Source: Isoetes taiwanensis
Taxonomy: Eukaryota; Streptophyta; Lycopodiopsida; Isoetales; Isoetaceae
Reading direction: 5' to 3'
NCBI GenBank assembly: GCA_021234155.1
Contig: JAJEKV010000020.1
Coordinates: 10,656,346-10,720,345, forward strand
Length of the DNA stretch: 64,000 nt
Below the pieces are notes generated by a model. It saw nothing but the letters and a program-made list of their open reading frames with translations. It did not search any database and was not told the origin of the DNA. Below are positions 34,451 to 46,640 of the stretch, in pieces (position 1 is the first letter of the stretch; the number at the start of each line of letters is the position of its first letter). The translations under genes were made by a program, and so were the position numbers.

Positions 34451-35881
34451 ATCCGCCCGGCTCATCTATCTTGCGGGCGATGTTGGCTTTTGCTGGCCCA
34501 CACCCGAAGCTATGTAGTCTCACTTGGATGCCCTAGACACATTTTGTCGGAGCTCTGAGACATCTTGGCGTGAATTTGGCCAAGACGGGGTGGTTCTCAT
34601 ATCCTCTTCCGTCACCCCATGCCTCCTGCACTCACATATCGGGGCAGCCTGTGGGCGCCACGCCCACCTACAAGTGCCCTGGGGTGGAGTTCCCCTCCTC
34701 CTTCTGGCGGGAGGTGTCTATCCGCTTGGGGTGACAGCAGGCTGGAGCGCTTTATGCCATCTTGGAACAAGCGATCCGGCAGAGGCTCTATGATTGGGGC
34801 CATCAGGTCACATCTGATTCAGAACGGTGTTAGGCACTGTCATACATGCGGGGTCGAGGTTTGGGGCCTTGTCGTCTCTTTGGCGACTGGAATGACTTAG
34901 GCAGTCACGAAGGCATTTTTGCCGCGGGCACAGGGTTAAACCAGTCCCCTATCGGTTACAACTGCGGGGAAACCCGGATTCTTGCGCCGGTACGGCCCCT
35001 GATAGACACATCGTCTATTTTGAAGTAGTTACTATGGGTGATGCTCGGCTCCCTTTTGGCTTCTACTTGTGGCAATGGGTCCTCGGCTTAGGGCTGTTGG
35101 AGGGTAAGAAGACATCGGTGGTTAGCTAGATGGAGCGTCGCGAGAACACCGTGTCGATGCGTCTTGGTGGACCTGGCGCGCAGTGACGATCGTGGCGACT
35201 GCGGGAGTACCTAGGCAGCTTGTTTCCTTGGCAAGCTCACGGGACCCGGCGCTCTAGAAGCAGAGTTAAAAGCGGCCCATTACAAGGAGCACATCAACCC
35301 GTGTTAGCGGGGTCCGCGGCTCTACCCCGTTCCCGGTGCCCCACGAAAAAGCGCGACTCATTGCCTCCGATTCGCCACAGTGCCCACCATCTTCGCGCTC
35401 GAGGCAGGCGGGTGGATTGGGAGCCCGCCGGGGCGGGCTCTGTCAGTCTTTGTCAAGCGGGTGCCATTGAGGATGAGTCTCACACTTTCGAGTTGTCAGC
35501 GTTGATCACATCCGGGCGGAATCGCTCCCTTAGAATGCGGCGGGACTTGCCCTTACATTTGCCGATGAACACACGTCGATGCGTGCCGCAAGGTGCCCTT
35601 ACATTGAGGGCGTTGGACTGCCTGGTCACCTTTGCCCCTTTGGCTGTCGGCGATTGGGCACCTCGGGTGCGGTGCATGGCCCGTATATATTTGGGTGTTT
35701 ACGCATTGTATATGTTAGGGCGGTTTGTCAGCGGCCGTGATTGTTTACACGGTTTTCCCTCGAAAACCCTTCGTGAGGGTTTTTAATCCGCGATGAATCC
35801 GGGCTTCTTGCGTTTTTGTATTGGGTCCCATAGACCGATTGGTCTCCGTGGACGATAAAAGTACCTTCCTTCCTTCCTTCC

Positions 35882-37200
35882 TTTCATGCTATAGAAATTC
35901 GGATTTCAAACTACTATCCTTATTGCTTCATATAAGATATTAAATTCATTCCCTTATTGCTTCACATCACAAAGCTATAGCAGCATAGAAACACATTGTT
36001 TTATTGCTAATATATTATAGAAACTTGCAGAAGCTCCATATCTAAAATCATCCATCATTCTCAAATGTAAAAATGGAAAATATAACGTACCGTGGCATTT
36101 TAAAGCGCAGTGGCAGCCTAAAGCATTTGCATATTCATATTATAGAACAAAGCATAAAGCATATGCTTATGTAAAGCATAATGCATATGTCCGTTTAAAG
36201 CATAGTGGCATCATAACGCATGCCATGGAAGTAGGCAATTAAAGAACAATGAAAGCATAAACTAAGTGTAGCATCAATCACAACACAACCGTTCTTATCC
36301 ATCTAGAATTTTAAGTAATAAGTCAGACCTTATAATGCACGTCCATCATGTTCTGAAGCTGCAAGTCTAAAACATGCATTTGAATCATTGTGTAACGTTC
36401 CTGAAACCATCACCAAAAAGAAACACGTCCTGCTACAACATCAGCATTCAGTTCTTTAAAATAATCAGCATTACCTTGAATGCACAAGCAAAAATCCCAG
36501 GTTCAATGGCATAACCAACTTAATGGTTTCATTAAAAAGCCAAAACTTACCCTGGTAAATGCACAAGGTTGCAGTGAAGCTGTTACACCATAATCTAAAC
36601 CAGCAGGAATAAGCATAGAAGGGTACATTCTAATTTGCATCATCACCAAAAAGTACCAAAAAGTAAAAGATCATTTCAATAGAAAATGCCCCTAAACTTG
36701 GGACATTTTGGGCAATTTTAGTAAAACATAAGTGTATTTTGGAGTTTTTTCCTTAAAAAGTTAGGGCAAATTGGATGAAGTTCAAATTCAAACAAAGGTA
36801 CTAAATTACGCATCACTTCTATGGTGATGATATAGTTTGTATAGTTCTTATTCAACATTTGGATGCTTCTACTTTCAAAGATCATGCAGTTACTTTAATT
36901 CCATTTCATTTCAAAATGCACTGAATAATATATAACCTAGGATAAGAGGCTTTTGTGGTCTTGGCACATGATATTGAAAATTTTTATCTCCACTGGATGT
37001 GTACATATTTAACCATGAACAGAAGATCCTTACAATATTGGTAAGGATGGATATTATCGTAAACTCTTAAAAGAATTGGAACTGTACATAATTTGATGTC
37101 CAGTAGATATTATACGCGTCAAAATGTGATTCAGAAACTTCAAAATTCTTTGCTGCTACTTGTCAAGATAGTGCAACTCAAGTTGTTTAGTTGTGATATC
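35882..37200. other. Non-coding spacer
   Basis: AT-rich, with a loose repeat of AAAGCATA(A/G)TG-type units at about 36,100-36,215 (AAGCATATGCTTATGTAAAGCA). No gene seen. Confidence 0.45.
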
Positions 37201-39409
37201 TCATGCTGGAGCAAGAAGTTCTGTCTCTGACTCATGAGACTTTGTTACAGACCAGTCTTCAGCAGGCTCTGTAGACAAGATAATACCAGTTAGAAATTTA
37301 AGGAAAAAAAACCATCTGCATAATGAAACAGTCAAGGGCTTTACTAGTTTTATGCTTGTCTGAGACAATCATGAGTCGCCTCTGCAGAATAGCAGCAATA
37401 ACCAGGAATATTGCGCACATTCCAAACATCACAGTGATTGGAAACGCCTCCACCTGAATTTGTAACAACATCAGTTGCATTGTCAGCCAACTGTTTGAAA
37501 CGAACCATGCAACGAATGAACCAGGGCAGATATTTACATTATATAGAACCACACAGACGAATATGTTCAGTGGAATTCGGAAGAAGTTCATAATTGTGCT
37601 TCTTGACTCCTCTGGTATGTATTGAGACCGCATTTTCATGATAGATGGCCAGAATATGCCAACACAAGCTTCAAACACACAAAATCCTAACAGTAAAAGC
37701 TGACCAGCAGCAGTGATTGGTCCCCCACGTTCTTGCGAGACTGGTAAAAAGACCTGCAGAAGTTCTATAATTTTAGTTGTGTAGAAACAATGCTATTTAC
37801 CAGCATCTTAGCAGCATACTTACATTAATAAGCACAGGAAGGAGGAGCGACCCTGCAGACACAGCAAAGACAATTTGCATATATGATTCTACCCGTGCTA
37901 CTGCGTGCCATCAAGCGAGAAGTGAAACTCCTACATAGATGCTACCATGAATGTAGCAAATATAAAACCATGTGGAATGTCTTGGTCACCTGGACTTAGT
38001 GCAGGAGTCCATAGAAAAACAAAAGTGTACATGGAACCTTCAAATAAGGACTGTATTGCGCCAAGCAAGGCAATCTTTTCATCTATTAAGATCAGAAAAA
38101 ATTAGTCAAACATCCAGGGTAGAAAGAAGGAAGTACTTTATAATACCTGAAGCAATAGCACTAGCAGCAGCTTGAAATTGGGACATGAGTGTTTTCCCTT
38201 CAGATGGGTCACCATAGTTTTCTGGCCAGGTATATATAATGATGGACATTCCCACTGCTAAAACACAAGCTGCAGCATCGAAAGGTGAAACAGGACCAAG
38301 ACCTAATGATCCTGCAAGAGTGTTTGCAAGAAGACCAGAAATTATAGCCACTAGCCCATTCCCCAAAAAATATAGCTTTGAAAATGTCATTGACAACCAG
38401 TGTGCTTCAAACCCTCTCTGCAAAACGAACGAACTTAGTGAAACCCTATAAAGGGAATGGTAATAGAGAAATCTGAGGTGTTTCTATTACAGACCTTAAA
38501 ATGCTCGGCAACTAGCCAAGATTCAAAAGCAGAAAACAGAAGAGATGTAGCAATTCCACCAAGAATACGGCCCAGCATTAATACTTTAAACTGGGAAGAA
38601 TGTTTGGTGAAACAACTCAGTATATATGTAATGCAATACGTAATGCTGGCTCTTTTGCGACCACTGCAGCAATCACCAAATGCATCAGCCTCTGAGGGTG
38701 TTTATGATTAGAGATTATAAGGATTAAGTTGCTTACTGTTTGTCGGCAAGCGATCCAACAATTGTCCCAAACAGCATGGAAGATCCAAAGCCAGCAATAA
38801 ACAGCCGGCCAATGTCTCCCTTACTATAACCATAGTGACTATAGAGATAATACACATATGGTCCCTGTAACCAGTCTCCAGCTGTAAATTATTCAAGCAA
38901 CCGTCAAACATCTTCAAGCAGAAGAAGGCCCAACTTCAACAGACAAATCTCATATACACAAGATCTCGTATTATATGCAAAACATGGACATCTCCTCGTC
39001 CGATTTACCAATGTAGCAAATAGATGTGCATTTTTAAAACTAGGAATGACAATTCTTCCGTATCCATGGTATCACAGATCTTCAGAGCATAAAATACGCT
39101 AGATCTACATAATGCGACTAAAAGTATTCGTATAATTTGAACAAACGAGCAGATCTTGTAAAAATTTTCGCAAAATCTTGCAAACAAGGGCTCGTTGCAT
39201 ACATTAAGAAATCACGGAATGCAAATGGAGATCTGACAAAATGCGAGCTAATACGTACCCATCATAAGAGAATAAACAATGAGATAGTTGTTCTTGAAGG
39301 CATTGAAGGCCGCCGTAGCAACAATGCGGTCCTTGCCAGTTTTGCTCAGTTCTAGAGCGGCCACAACGGCAAGAAGGACTCCAAAAACGACGAAATAGAA
39401 TGCCTCCAT
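37201..39409 (-). pseudogene. Molybdate-anion-transporter-like MFS gene (MFSD5/DUF791 family), broken in exon 5
   Basis: Leftward gene for a multi-pass MFS membrane protein; relatives are named molybdate-anion transporters. Exons with GT-AG borders in matching phase: 39,409-39,259 (MEAFYFVVFGVLLAVVAALE); 38,881-38,737 (AGDWLQGPYVYYLY); 38,663-38,495 (GRKRASITYCITYI); 38,417-38,147 (RGFEAHWLSMTFSKLYFLGN); 38,092-37,824 (DEKIALLGAIQSLFEGSMYT); 37,753-37,538 (FEACVGIFWPSIMKMRSQYI); 37,453-37,345 (VEAFPITVMFGMCAIFL); 37,268-37,201 (PAEDWSVTKSHESE, then TGA). The rest is well conserved, but at about 37,895-37,945 exon 5 has an in-frame TAG and net indels before reading resumes at VESYMQIVF. It is a recent pseudogene, or this spot is a sequence error. 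Confidence 0.85.
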
Positions 39410-39844
39410 AGTCGCAACTAGGGAAAAAAACTAGCTCCAATTTTCGAAGCCGAACTGCCGGACCTGCGGCTTGCCCTCCTTGCCGGAGTTGAGAAGCAAG
39501 CTCGGCTTAAGTCCAGTGTAGAAAATATATTTGTTTATTAAAGTAAAACGGAACTTCTTTTAATAATTTTGTTAATTAAGAAACAATTGGGTTTGACGTT
39601 TTGGCCATCATCTGAGTAAAAAAATAAAAATGTAGATCTACCCTACCTTCATGTGGCATGTACCCATTTGTAAATATGACCTTTGAAATCTATGCCCTAA
39701 GTTAAATAACGAAAATAAACGGTGCTGCTCGCAAGGTATTGGATTTAATGATAGTGCCCCATGGTGGTTTAGATGTCGGTGTCGCCGTCATGTTTGTTGC
39801 GAGACGGCACTTTCGTTTGGTCATGTCTCTGGCGTTGATCTCTG
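39410..39844. other. Upstream region of the MFS gene
   Basis: Probable 5' UTR and promoter of the leftward MFS gene. No TATA box or motif assigned with confidence. Confidence 0.35.
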
Positions 39845-39847
39845 TTA

Positions 39848-39989
39848 GGGCCGGTTCACATGCAACCATCTTTGGAGAGGGGGCCTGTTTTGCCCAATGC
39901 AAATTGGCAATGGTGGGCGATGGTGGGCGTAAAATAGTGAGCCTTTTTACGTGATGGTGAGGGTCGTGAAGGTGCATGTGAACCCAGCC
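39848..39989. mobile_element. Harbinger/Tourist-like MITE, about 142 bp
   Basis: GGGCCGGTTCACATGCA at the left pairs with TGCATGTGAACCCAGCC at the right (one gap, one mismatch). TTA(G) flanks both ends (39,845-39,848; 39,990-39,993). TTA target duplications and GGGCC-type ends are typical of Harbinger MITEs. Confidence 0.7.
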
Positions 39990-41635
39990 TTAGCCATGTA
40001 GCTTGGAGGGCATTTTTGGCTCTTTAATAAGCATTACAATTAAACATTTTGCACTACTAAAAAATATTTGAGGTATAGATTCCTTCCATTGCCACTGCAT
40101 AACATATTCTCCAGTTATAATCCTTTTGCAATTGATGACAAGGTGACTTGGAGTGTAATGGGGATTTTCTTACTAGTATTGCTGTTGCATGTTTGCATAA
40201 TATATTAGTCATGACAACGTTTTTATCAACGTCCAATTTATATGCACTTATCGATTTTCCATCTTTTGGCATTTTTTCACCGTTTTTCCATTCTAACATG
40301 ACATGCAATGGATTTTCCTCTATCTTTCATAATTGTCAACTATAAATCTCAAAACTACGGAATTTCCATGATGCCCCTATATTATCTATTAACATTACAA
40401 AAATTATCGTAGCGGCAAGTCACCACAAGTGTAGTTTGTGTCACTTCAGAACATTGTGAAAGATGCCTGGTGAAACGTATGATCAGGCCATTGCAAAATG
40501 CACAATCAAACTATTGTGAAACCTAGTAAGCCTAGACGGCATTTGATGTGAAGAAAATACTAAGATTCCTCTAAGATTCTCTCAAAGTTTGAATGTGGCC
40601 AGTGCAAAGGGCATCTATTGTGAAAGACGTCCCCACTCTTTTAGTTTCCATATCTTCTTTTTTAAAGAGGGATGGTTTTGGTACTTGTGCCAAGGAATGC
40701 CGCATGTAACTTGGTTGGCCTCTATTAAACATCCAGAAGAAGCAAAGATGCGGATAAAATTGTCATTTAAAGTGGAGTTCCTACATTAGAAAGGGCAGCC
40801 AGAACAATGAGATACTATAAACGTGTGCCCGGTGATGCCGTGCATTAGTCATGGACACGTGGAATGGGTATATGTGTGGAGTTTGTAGGTGAAATAAAGA
40901 GTTATAAATGTAATCACGTCCATAGATGTAATAATTTGTCAAATAATGTCCATAGACATAATGGAGTAATATATGTAATAGGACTTGGAAGGCCAGGCAT
41001 TAATCATGGACACATGGAATAGGCAAACATAATAGAATACCAAAAACCCTAAACCAAAACCTTTGAAATTGTCTCTGTCTACAAAAGATGTAAAAACAGT
41101 CACCAATCCTACATTTCTAGCCCTAAAATCTAAACACACAAATCCTACATTCCTAGCCCTAAAACTTAAACCCTAAGTTTGTGGTATGGTGACATGGTTG
41201 ATAGCATTGCCTACTCCATCTAGGAGTTGCATATTAGGTTCTATTTTTTTAGAATTCAGAATATGATAAAGTTGTAACCCTAAAGCCTAAATTGAACCTT
41301 TTGGAATGGCCATGTTTAGCCATCTAACTAAACACACTCTAAATCATGGTGCAGTGACATAGTTGATAGGATTACACATTCCATCCATGAGGTAGAATTC
41401 GTATTATGATAAGACCATTGCCACTAAACCCTAAAACAATGTCGAGCAATAAAGCTTAAATATGGCACTGGTGTGTGCCAAGAGAGAGAGCCCCCTACCT
41501 TATTATAATATGTCTTCTTCTATTCTTGGATTTGGACAAAAGTGCTATGTATTAGGAATGTCAGAATATGAAATGTCAGACATTATTCTGTCATAAATTG
41601 ATGCCATGCCCTTTGAATTTCAAGATAATTAAGGT
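39990..41635. other. Non-coding spacer with two faint duplications
   Basis: GCATTAGTCATGGACACGTG near 40,843 recurs as GCATTAATCATGGACACATG near 41,000, and a TGGTTGATAGCATT block near 41,195 recurs near 41,352. CACTACTAAAAAA at 40,052 resembles a CACTA tip but no partner was found. No gene seen. Confidence 0.4.
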
Positions 41636-41639
41636 GTCG

Positions 41640-44600
41640 TCTATCGTTTTTGTGCATATCTCTCTCCTAAGGGTGTCGGATTTGGATGATTTTTGATGCG
41701 TTGGAAAGCTTGGATTGCAAGCTTTTCGGGGTGTATGGCATCAGATAGTTCAACATTGGAATCATTGCCGGATTTGAGGTTTACCATTTCGGCCACTATC
41801 TCCTCTGATGTTACTTCTTCTGTCAATTCTACTTCCAAGGCACTTGATATTCTTTTGTTGCCATTTCTACTGTGGAATCTGCCCCTTTAGTGCAATCTAA
41901 TGCTTTTGTAATTCCTCTTGCTTTGATGTCTAACTCTTGTCTTAATCCTCTTGCTTTTGCACATCCATCTGCTACTGCATTCATTCATTTGCAACAATTT
42001 CCACCTCTTGGTGCTCCATCGTCTACTGCAACTATAGGTCCTTGTCCTCTTGTAAATTCTAGTCCTCGTGCTATCCATCCACCTGCTACCTCTGTTGGAA
42101 TTCTGCCTCCTCCTTCTTCCTCTTTCGTGGGTCTTCTGCCTGTTCCCGCTCCTGCTTCTTGGACCTCTAGTGATATAGTTGCTCATGTGTCATGATGATC
42201 TAGTGACTGGATAAAGCGTGATATGACATCTGGCGTGTGCTCTGCTCATGTCATTGCTGATGTGAATATTACGATGGAGAATAATAAGAAGGAGGTATCT
42301 GCATATTTGAAGGAGTTACAGGCTGTAGAGGATAAGATGGACATTCAACTTTCTTCTATAAACTCATGAATGTTCTAACGTCTTCACCCAAGTAGGACTC
42401 CCTGTTGTTGAGATTAATCATGATACGCACCTAGAGTATATTCAAAATCTTGTTTCTCATGCTATTGTATGTCACTTTACTGGTCAGATTGTCGATCTTA
42501 GAAGGATGGGCTTTTGGTCAAAGCAACATTTACAGAGTTGGATGTACCCCAGCATGAGTCTTTGAAGATCCTTGACAAGCAAAACAATCACTTTCTCATC
42601 ATGTTTGTGTTCCCCATAGCAGTTGATAAGCTGATGGAGCATGTGATAGATCCTTTATGGGGACATTATATTTTATATCAGGCATACACTCCTAGCTTTC
42701 TGCCGAGCAAAACTAGTACACTTCGGATGCCATGTTGGTTTGCCCTAGAAGACTTTCCTATTGAGTTGCCAGTACCAGAATTCATGATAGCCATTCATAG
42801 TGGCTTGGGCCTCCATCTTGCTCATTCTACCATCAATGATCCTCGTATTTATATCTCTTTTTCAGGTGATGCATCATTTCCAAAATCTGTTGTTGTCAAA
42901 AGTGGTCCACTATTCTTCAAATACAATTTGTTTTTGCTAAATGGACCTGAGCTTGCAGACATGTTTCCAAATGCTGCGGCCATCTCTAGTTTTTGTGTTA
43001 GAAGGACACCTCCCTCTGCCCATGCAATATCTTCAACCCCTGGGCAGATGTCTCCATCTCCCTCTGCTCCTGCTCTAGTCTTGATAGCTTTTGATTCTAG
43101 CCATCCTGCCCATGCTCCTGTTTCCATTCCTGCTCCTTTACCTCTTCCTTCCCCTGAATCCCTTGCCACTTTATCTGATGAGCACCATTGAGTGCTTGCA
43201 AACAGGAACGATTTGAAGCATCTCCTGGTGAGTGATCCATCCCTCATATGAAAAGCCAGTCGGAGAAACACTTTTGCACCACAACCTCTTCTTGATAAGT
43301 ATGTTTCCCCAGATGTTCCAGTAGCAGCTACCATTGTTATAACACTTCATGTAATGTCTAGATTGCCCTGGACTGATCAAGTGGAAGGATCGTGTGCTAA
43401 TGGTGACTCTTGGATTTGGAACAGCGGCCACCAGACCCTTTTGCACCATGAAGTTAGTGTCTTGGAATGTTCGGGGTGTTGCTTCTTGCTCAACCAAACG
43501 GAGCAGACTTTCCATGGCTCTTGCTAGGTTGAAGTCAGATTTTTTGTTGTTTACAAGAGCATAAGTTCAAAAAAGAGAGGGTGTAAAAGGTTATAGTTGG
43601 TAGGCAATATAACGTGCTGGTGGCTCCAGCATACTCGACAGAAATAGGAGTTCTTATAGCATGGAGGCACGATATTGTAGTCACATTTACTCACACAGAC
43701 AAATTTGGTGGCTGGATCATTATCAAGTGGTTTGATAAGGGACAAGAGTGGGGACTAGTGAGTGTGTATGCGCACAATAGACCTCGTCAGAGAGGTACAC
43801 TCTAAGCTGCTTTAAGGTCCAAGCTAGTTTAATTGGGCTCTCATGTTGCGTGGTTGTTGGTGGGTGACTTCAACATGGATGAGTTGGAAGCTGATCGATG
43901 TGGGAGAGGATCAGAAATTATCCAAGGCTTTGAACGTGAACAATGGCATCACTTTATGCATGATTGTGGTTTTGTAGAGATGGATGGTGATCGTAGCTAC
44001 ACCTGGTGCAATGGTTGGCTTGGAGAGGGTAGAGATATGCACGTCATAATAGAAAAACATGCTATTTTGGATCACAATCCACATTTTTTCTCTTGTTTTC
44101 AGGACATGATGCATAGCAAGACCAAGACTTACTTCAAATTGAATATTTTATTCTTGAAGGATGAGGAGTTTAAGAATGGATGGAATGGAGACAAGCTTGG
44201 ACCTCTGTCGTTGTGAGAAGGAAAGGAATGGCTAGGATTGTTGATGCCTTGGCTGCTGTGAAGTCCTTTGCTAAGAATTGGGGCTGTCAACAAGTCACTG
44301 TTAATCGAGGAATTCTGATTGGTTTGTACCAGCTGTTAGTGGCTTGTAGATCATTTGTACCGTCAAATGCCTAGGAGAAAAAGCAGGTTTTTGCTAGCAT
44401 TAGATGGATGGAAGCCGGATAAATTCATCACTCTCGAGTCAAAGCGGGCCTGCAATGGTTCAAAGAGGGGATCGCTGCACAAGCTTCCTTTTCAAAACTG
44501 CAAAAATTTGAAGACAAGCTTCTGTAATAGTGTCTCTCCAAGTTCAAGATAGGCCTTTTATTTCTGATCCTGAGCAACTTAAGCTCTTTCTGCATAGTCA

Positions 44601-45000
44601 TTAATCTTCTTTCTTTGCTTCTCGGTGCCTTTCCTTCCAACAAGACTTTCAAGAGGCATTACTTCCTAAGGTACATCCTATTGTATCTGAGAAGCAAAGG
44701 GCTTGTTTAGTAGCAGAGATTATGGTGAATGATCTAGCAGATGCTACCTTTCTTTTGAAGAGAGGAAAGTGTCCTGGAATTGACGGTATTCTTATGGAGT
44801 TCTTTCAGGAGTTCTGGGATTGGGTTCGTGTTGATGTGTACGATGCCTTTCTAGATTTCAAGCAGCGGAGGCGTCTAGACAAAATTATCAACTTGGGATG
44901 CATTTTTCTTATTCCCAAGTGCAAGGAGCCTTTATCAATTTCAGATTGGTGCCCAATTACCTTGCTATCTTCTGTGTATGTCTTCATGTTCAGGACCATC
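41640..45000 (+). mobile_element. L1-like LINE fragment (ORF1, endonuclease, start of RT)
   Basis: Three parts in LINE order. ORF1-like: Ser/Pro-rich frames from 41,693 and a 225-aa frame at 42,514-43,191 (WGHYILYQAYTPSFLPS, FALEDFPIELPVPEF), resembling plant L1 ORF1. Endonuclease: from ATG 43,448 (MKLVSWNVRGVASCSTKRSR), with a stop near 43,561, then VLVAPAYSTEIGVLIAWRHD, then VAWLLVGDFNMDELEADRCG to about 44,110. RT start at 44,722 (KRGKCPGIDGILMEFFQEFW, IFLIPKCKEPLSISDW). The RT stops abruptly near 45,000 where a hAT gene begins on the other strand, so the 3' half is missing. Confidence 0.78.
42514..43191 (+). CDS. L1-like ORF1 protein (partial)
   Basis: 225 codons, open, ending in TGA. 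The N-terminal half resembles the nucleic-acid-binding region of plant LINE ORF1 proteins. The C-terminal part (from about residue 160) is rich in Pro, Ser and Ala. The true start may be upstream, at the remnants near 42,200 (MENNKKEVSAYLKELQAVED). Unlikely to be functional, since the endonuclease and RT that follow are broken. Confidence 0.5.
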   Translation: MVKATFTELDVPQHESLKILDKQNNHFLIMFVFPIAVDKLMEHVIDPLWGHYILYQAYTPSFLPSKTSTLRMPCWFALEDFPIELPVPEFMIAIHSGLGLHLAHSTINDPRIYISFSGDASFPKSVVVKSGPLFFKYNLFLLNGPELADMFPNAAAISSFCVRRTPPSAHAISSTPGQMSPSPSAPALVLIAFDSSHPAHAPVSIPAPLPLPSPESLATLSDEHH

Positions 45001-46542
45001 TCTAAAGAGAGGGTTTAGGAAATACCCGACTCTATGTAAAGGTGAGTGAAGCATTGTCGACCTTGCTTGCAATCCCTCGTGCTCATCTTGTATACGATTT
45101 ATGATGGACTGAATTCTAGAATAAGGCACCTTATCTTTTATACCATTGAGAACCTCAATCAAGTGACGCATGCACTCATAGATCAAACCCATAGTTGAGC
45201 TTTCCCTATCCGCTAGTCTCAAAACTTTCAACAAAGGGGTGAGCACATAAACAATCTCCTTGACTTGGATAAAGAAATCAATGCTTCTAATCAATGCATA
45301 AACTTCCTTACCATTGGGTCTTTTTGAGTGCTTCCAAACACTCCACTCGTCGTTCATGATCATGCTCACTAATGCTTTCTCAATTTCCTCACTTGCCAAT
45401 TTCTCCAAAACTATGAACAAGTATGAGAATCTAGTAGCTACTAGTTTCAACAAGGATCTCTTGCGGAACTTATGCCATAAAGAAATGTCGCTCTCCTTGC
45501 ACATGAGAAATGTCACAATCTTCTTTGCACCATTCACCACAGGAAGAACCCAATCCAATCGGCCTATATCTTCAAAGCGAAGATCTAAGCAATGGTATGC
45601 ACAACGTGTATAAAAGATAGATGGAAACTCCAATTCTAGCATCTCACCGGCTCTTACACAATTTGAACTATTATCAATAACCTGCACAATGTTCTCTTTC
45701 CTAACTATGTCAATATTAACCTTTTTGAACTCATCAAACAAAAAGATAGCATCTTTTTTCTTGCCGCTTGCATCAATAGATTTCAAAAACATGGAATCAA
45801 AACAATTCGAGGCCACAAAATTAATAATGGGTCTCTTCCTTACATCAGACCACCCATCTGAATAAATTGAAACTCCATACCTCTTCCATGTATTCTTCAC
45901 AGGCTGCAATCTTTGTTCCACAGAATTGTATTCTGCTTGTAAGTGTTTTTCCTTCAAATCACCGAAGCTTAATGGTTTGTATCCTGGACCAGCTTTAGCC
46001 ACCGCAGTACAGTACTTCTTGAAGAGTTTACTTTGTGCAATATTGTAAGCAATTCCACAGCCATAGAACAACCTGCGTTGTGCTTCATCTGTGTGTGCCT
46101 AAAAAGTTTTTGGATGGAGGATCCACTCCCAACATTATCCTCTTGGCGCTCTTGCGTGAAATATTGTTATCATAAACTGAAGATAAAGAGAGTCCACCTA
46201 TAGGAAGAGAAAGACAATTACAAAAAGAATAATTAACAAACATTAATTATGAAAGGGAAAAGTTATCTTACCGGCACTTTCTATAGAAGCAATACCCCCT
46301 AAGGCTAAGGATTCTTGCAGGAGTTCTTGTATGCAAATCCTAGCATCATCTGGATTGAATTGGGGATCAATCTCCTTGGCCTTTTTTACGGCCCTTGCCT
46401 CTTCCTTCTTTTCAATATCATTAAAGACATGGCTAGGTGCTCTTGGACACTTTTCTACACCAACTCCTTTCTTACCAATAATATGAGCACGAATCATATC
46501 AGCTCCACCAGTCCATGAATGGCCACAATACTTGCATTTCAC
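44990..46542 (-). pseudogene. hAT transposase (BED finger plus DUF659), 3'-truncated
   Basis: Leftward hAT-family transposase. Exon 1 (46,542-46,274) starts MKCKYCGHSWTGGADMIRAH, a BED-type zinc finger that binds the element ends, and closes at a GTAAGA donor. An exon starting near 46,176 reads YDNNISRKSAKRIMLGVDPP and has a single frameshift near 46,100. The main frame from 46,071 then has GYKPLSFGDLKEKHL, SIYSDGWSDVRKRPIINFVA (DUF659) and IVQVIDNSSNCVRAGEMLE. It ends near RVGYFLNPLFRDG where LINE sequence begins, so the C-terminal dimerisation region is missing. No TIRs or 8-bp target duplication found. Confidence 0.82.
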
Positions 46543-46640
46543 TCATGCTTGTCCAGAAAAATTTGATTCCTTAATAATTATGACATGTTGCCATTCTAGT
46601 CCCTTCAACATTCTAAAAGTTGATAGGAAATTCAAGATTA

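Larger units (their letters stand above)
30767..35881 (+). mobile_element. Degenerate GC-rich LINE retrotransposon
   Basis: Base composition jumps to clearly GC-rich over this span, which ends in (TTCC)n at about 35,861-35,881. A possible ORF1 start lies at 30,806 (MAIEDGPAWETQGEGPPRKR). An endonuclease (32.37-32.9 kb), a linker region (33.34-33.78 kb, RWFDAECKECKRQLR) and RT remnants (33.85-34.45 kb) follow in the standard LINE order, broken by many frameshifts. High GC makes long open frames on both strands, most of them meaningless. The 3' end (TTGTATTGGGTCCCATA, then a GGAC/TTCC tail) matches the minus-strand LINE derivative at 24 kb, so both belong to one family. The 5' end and target duplication were not found. 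Confidence 0.8.

Noticed and set aside
30790..35786. Many long open frames on both strands
   Set aside because: High GC content removes stop codons; only frames with LINE motifs in the plus direction were kept.
40052..40070. CACTACTAAAAAA as a second CACTA transposon end
   Set aside because: No inverted partner or subterminal array was found in the window.
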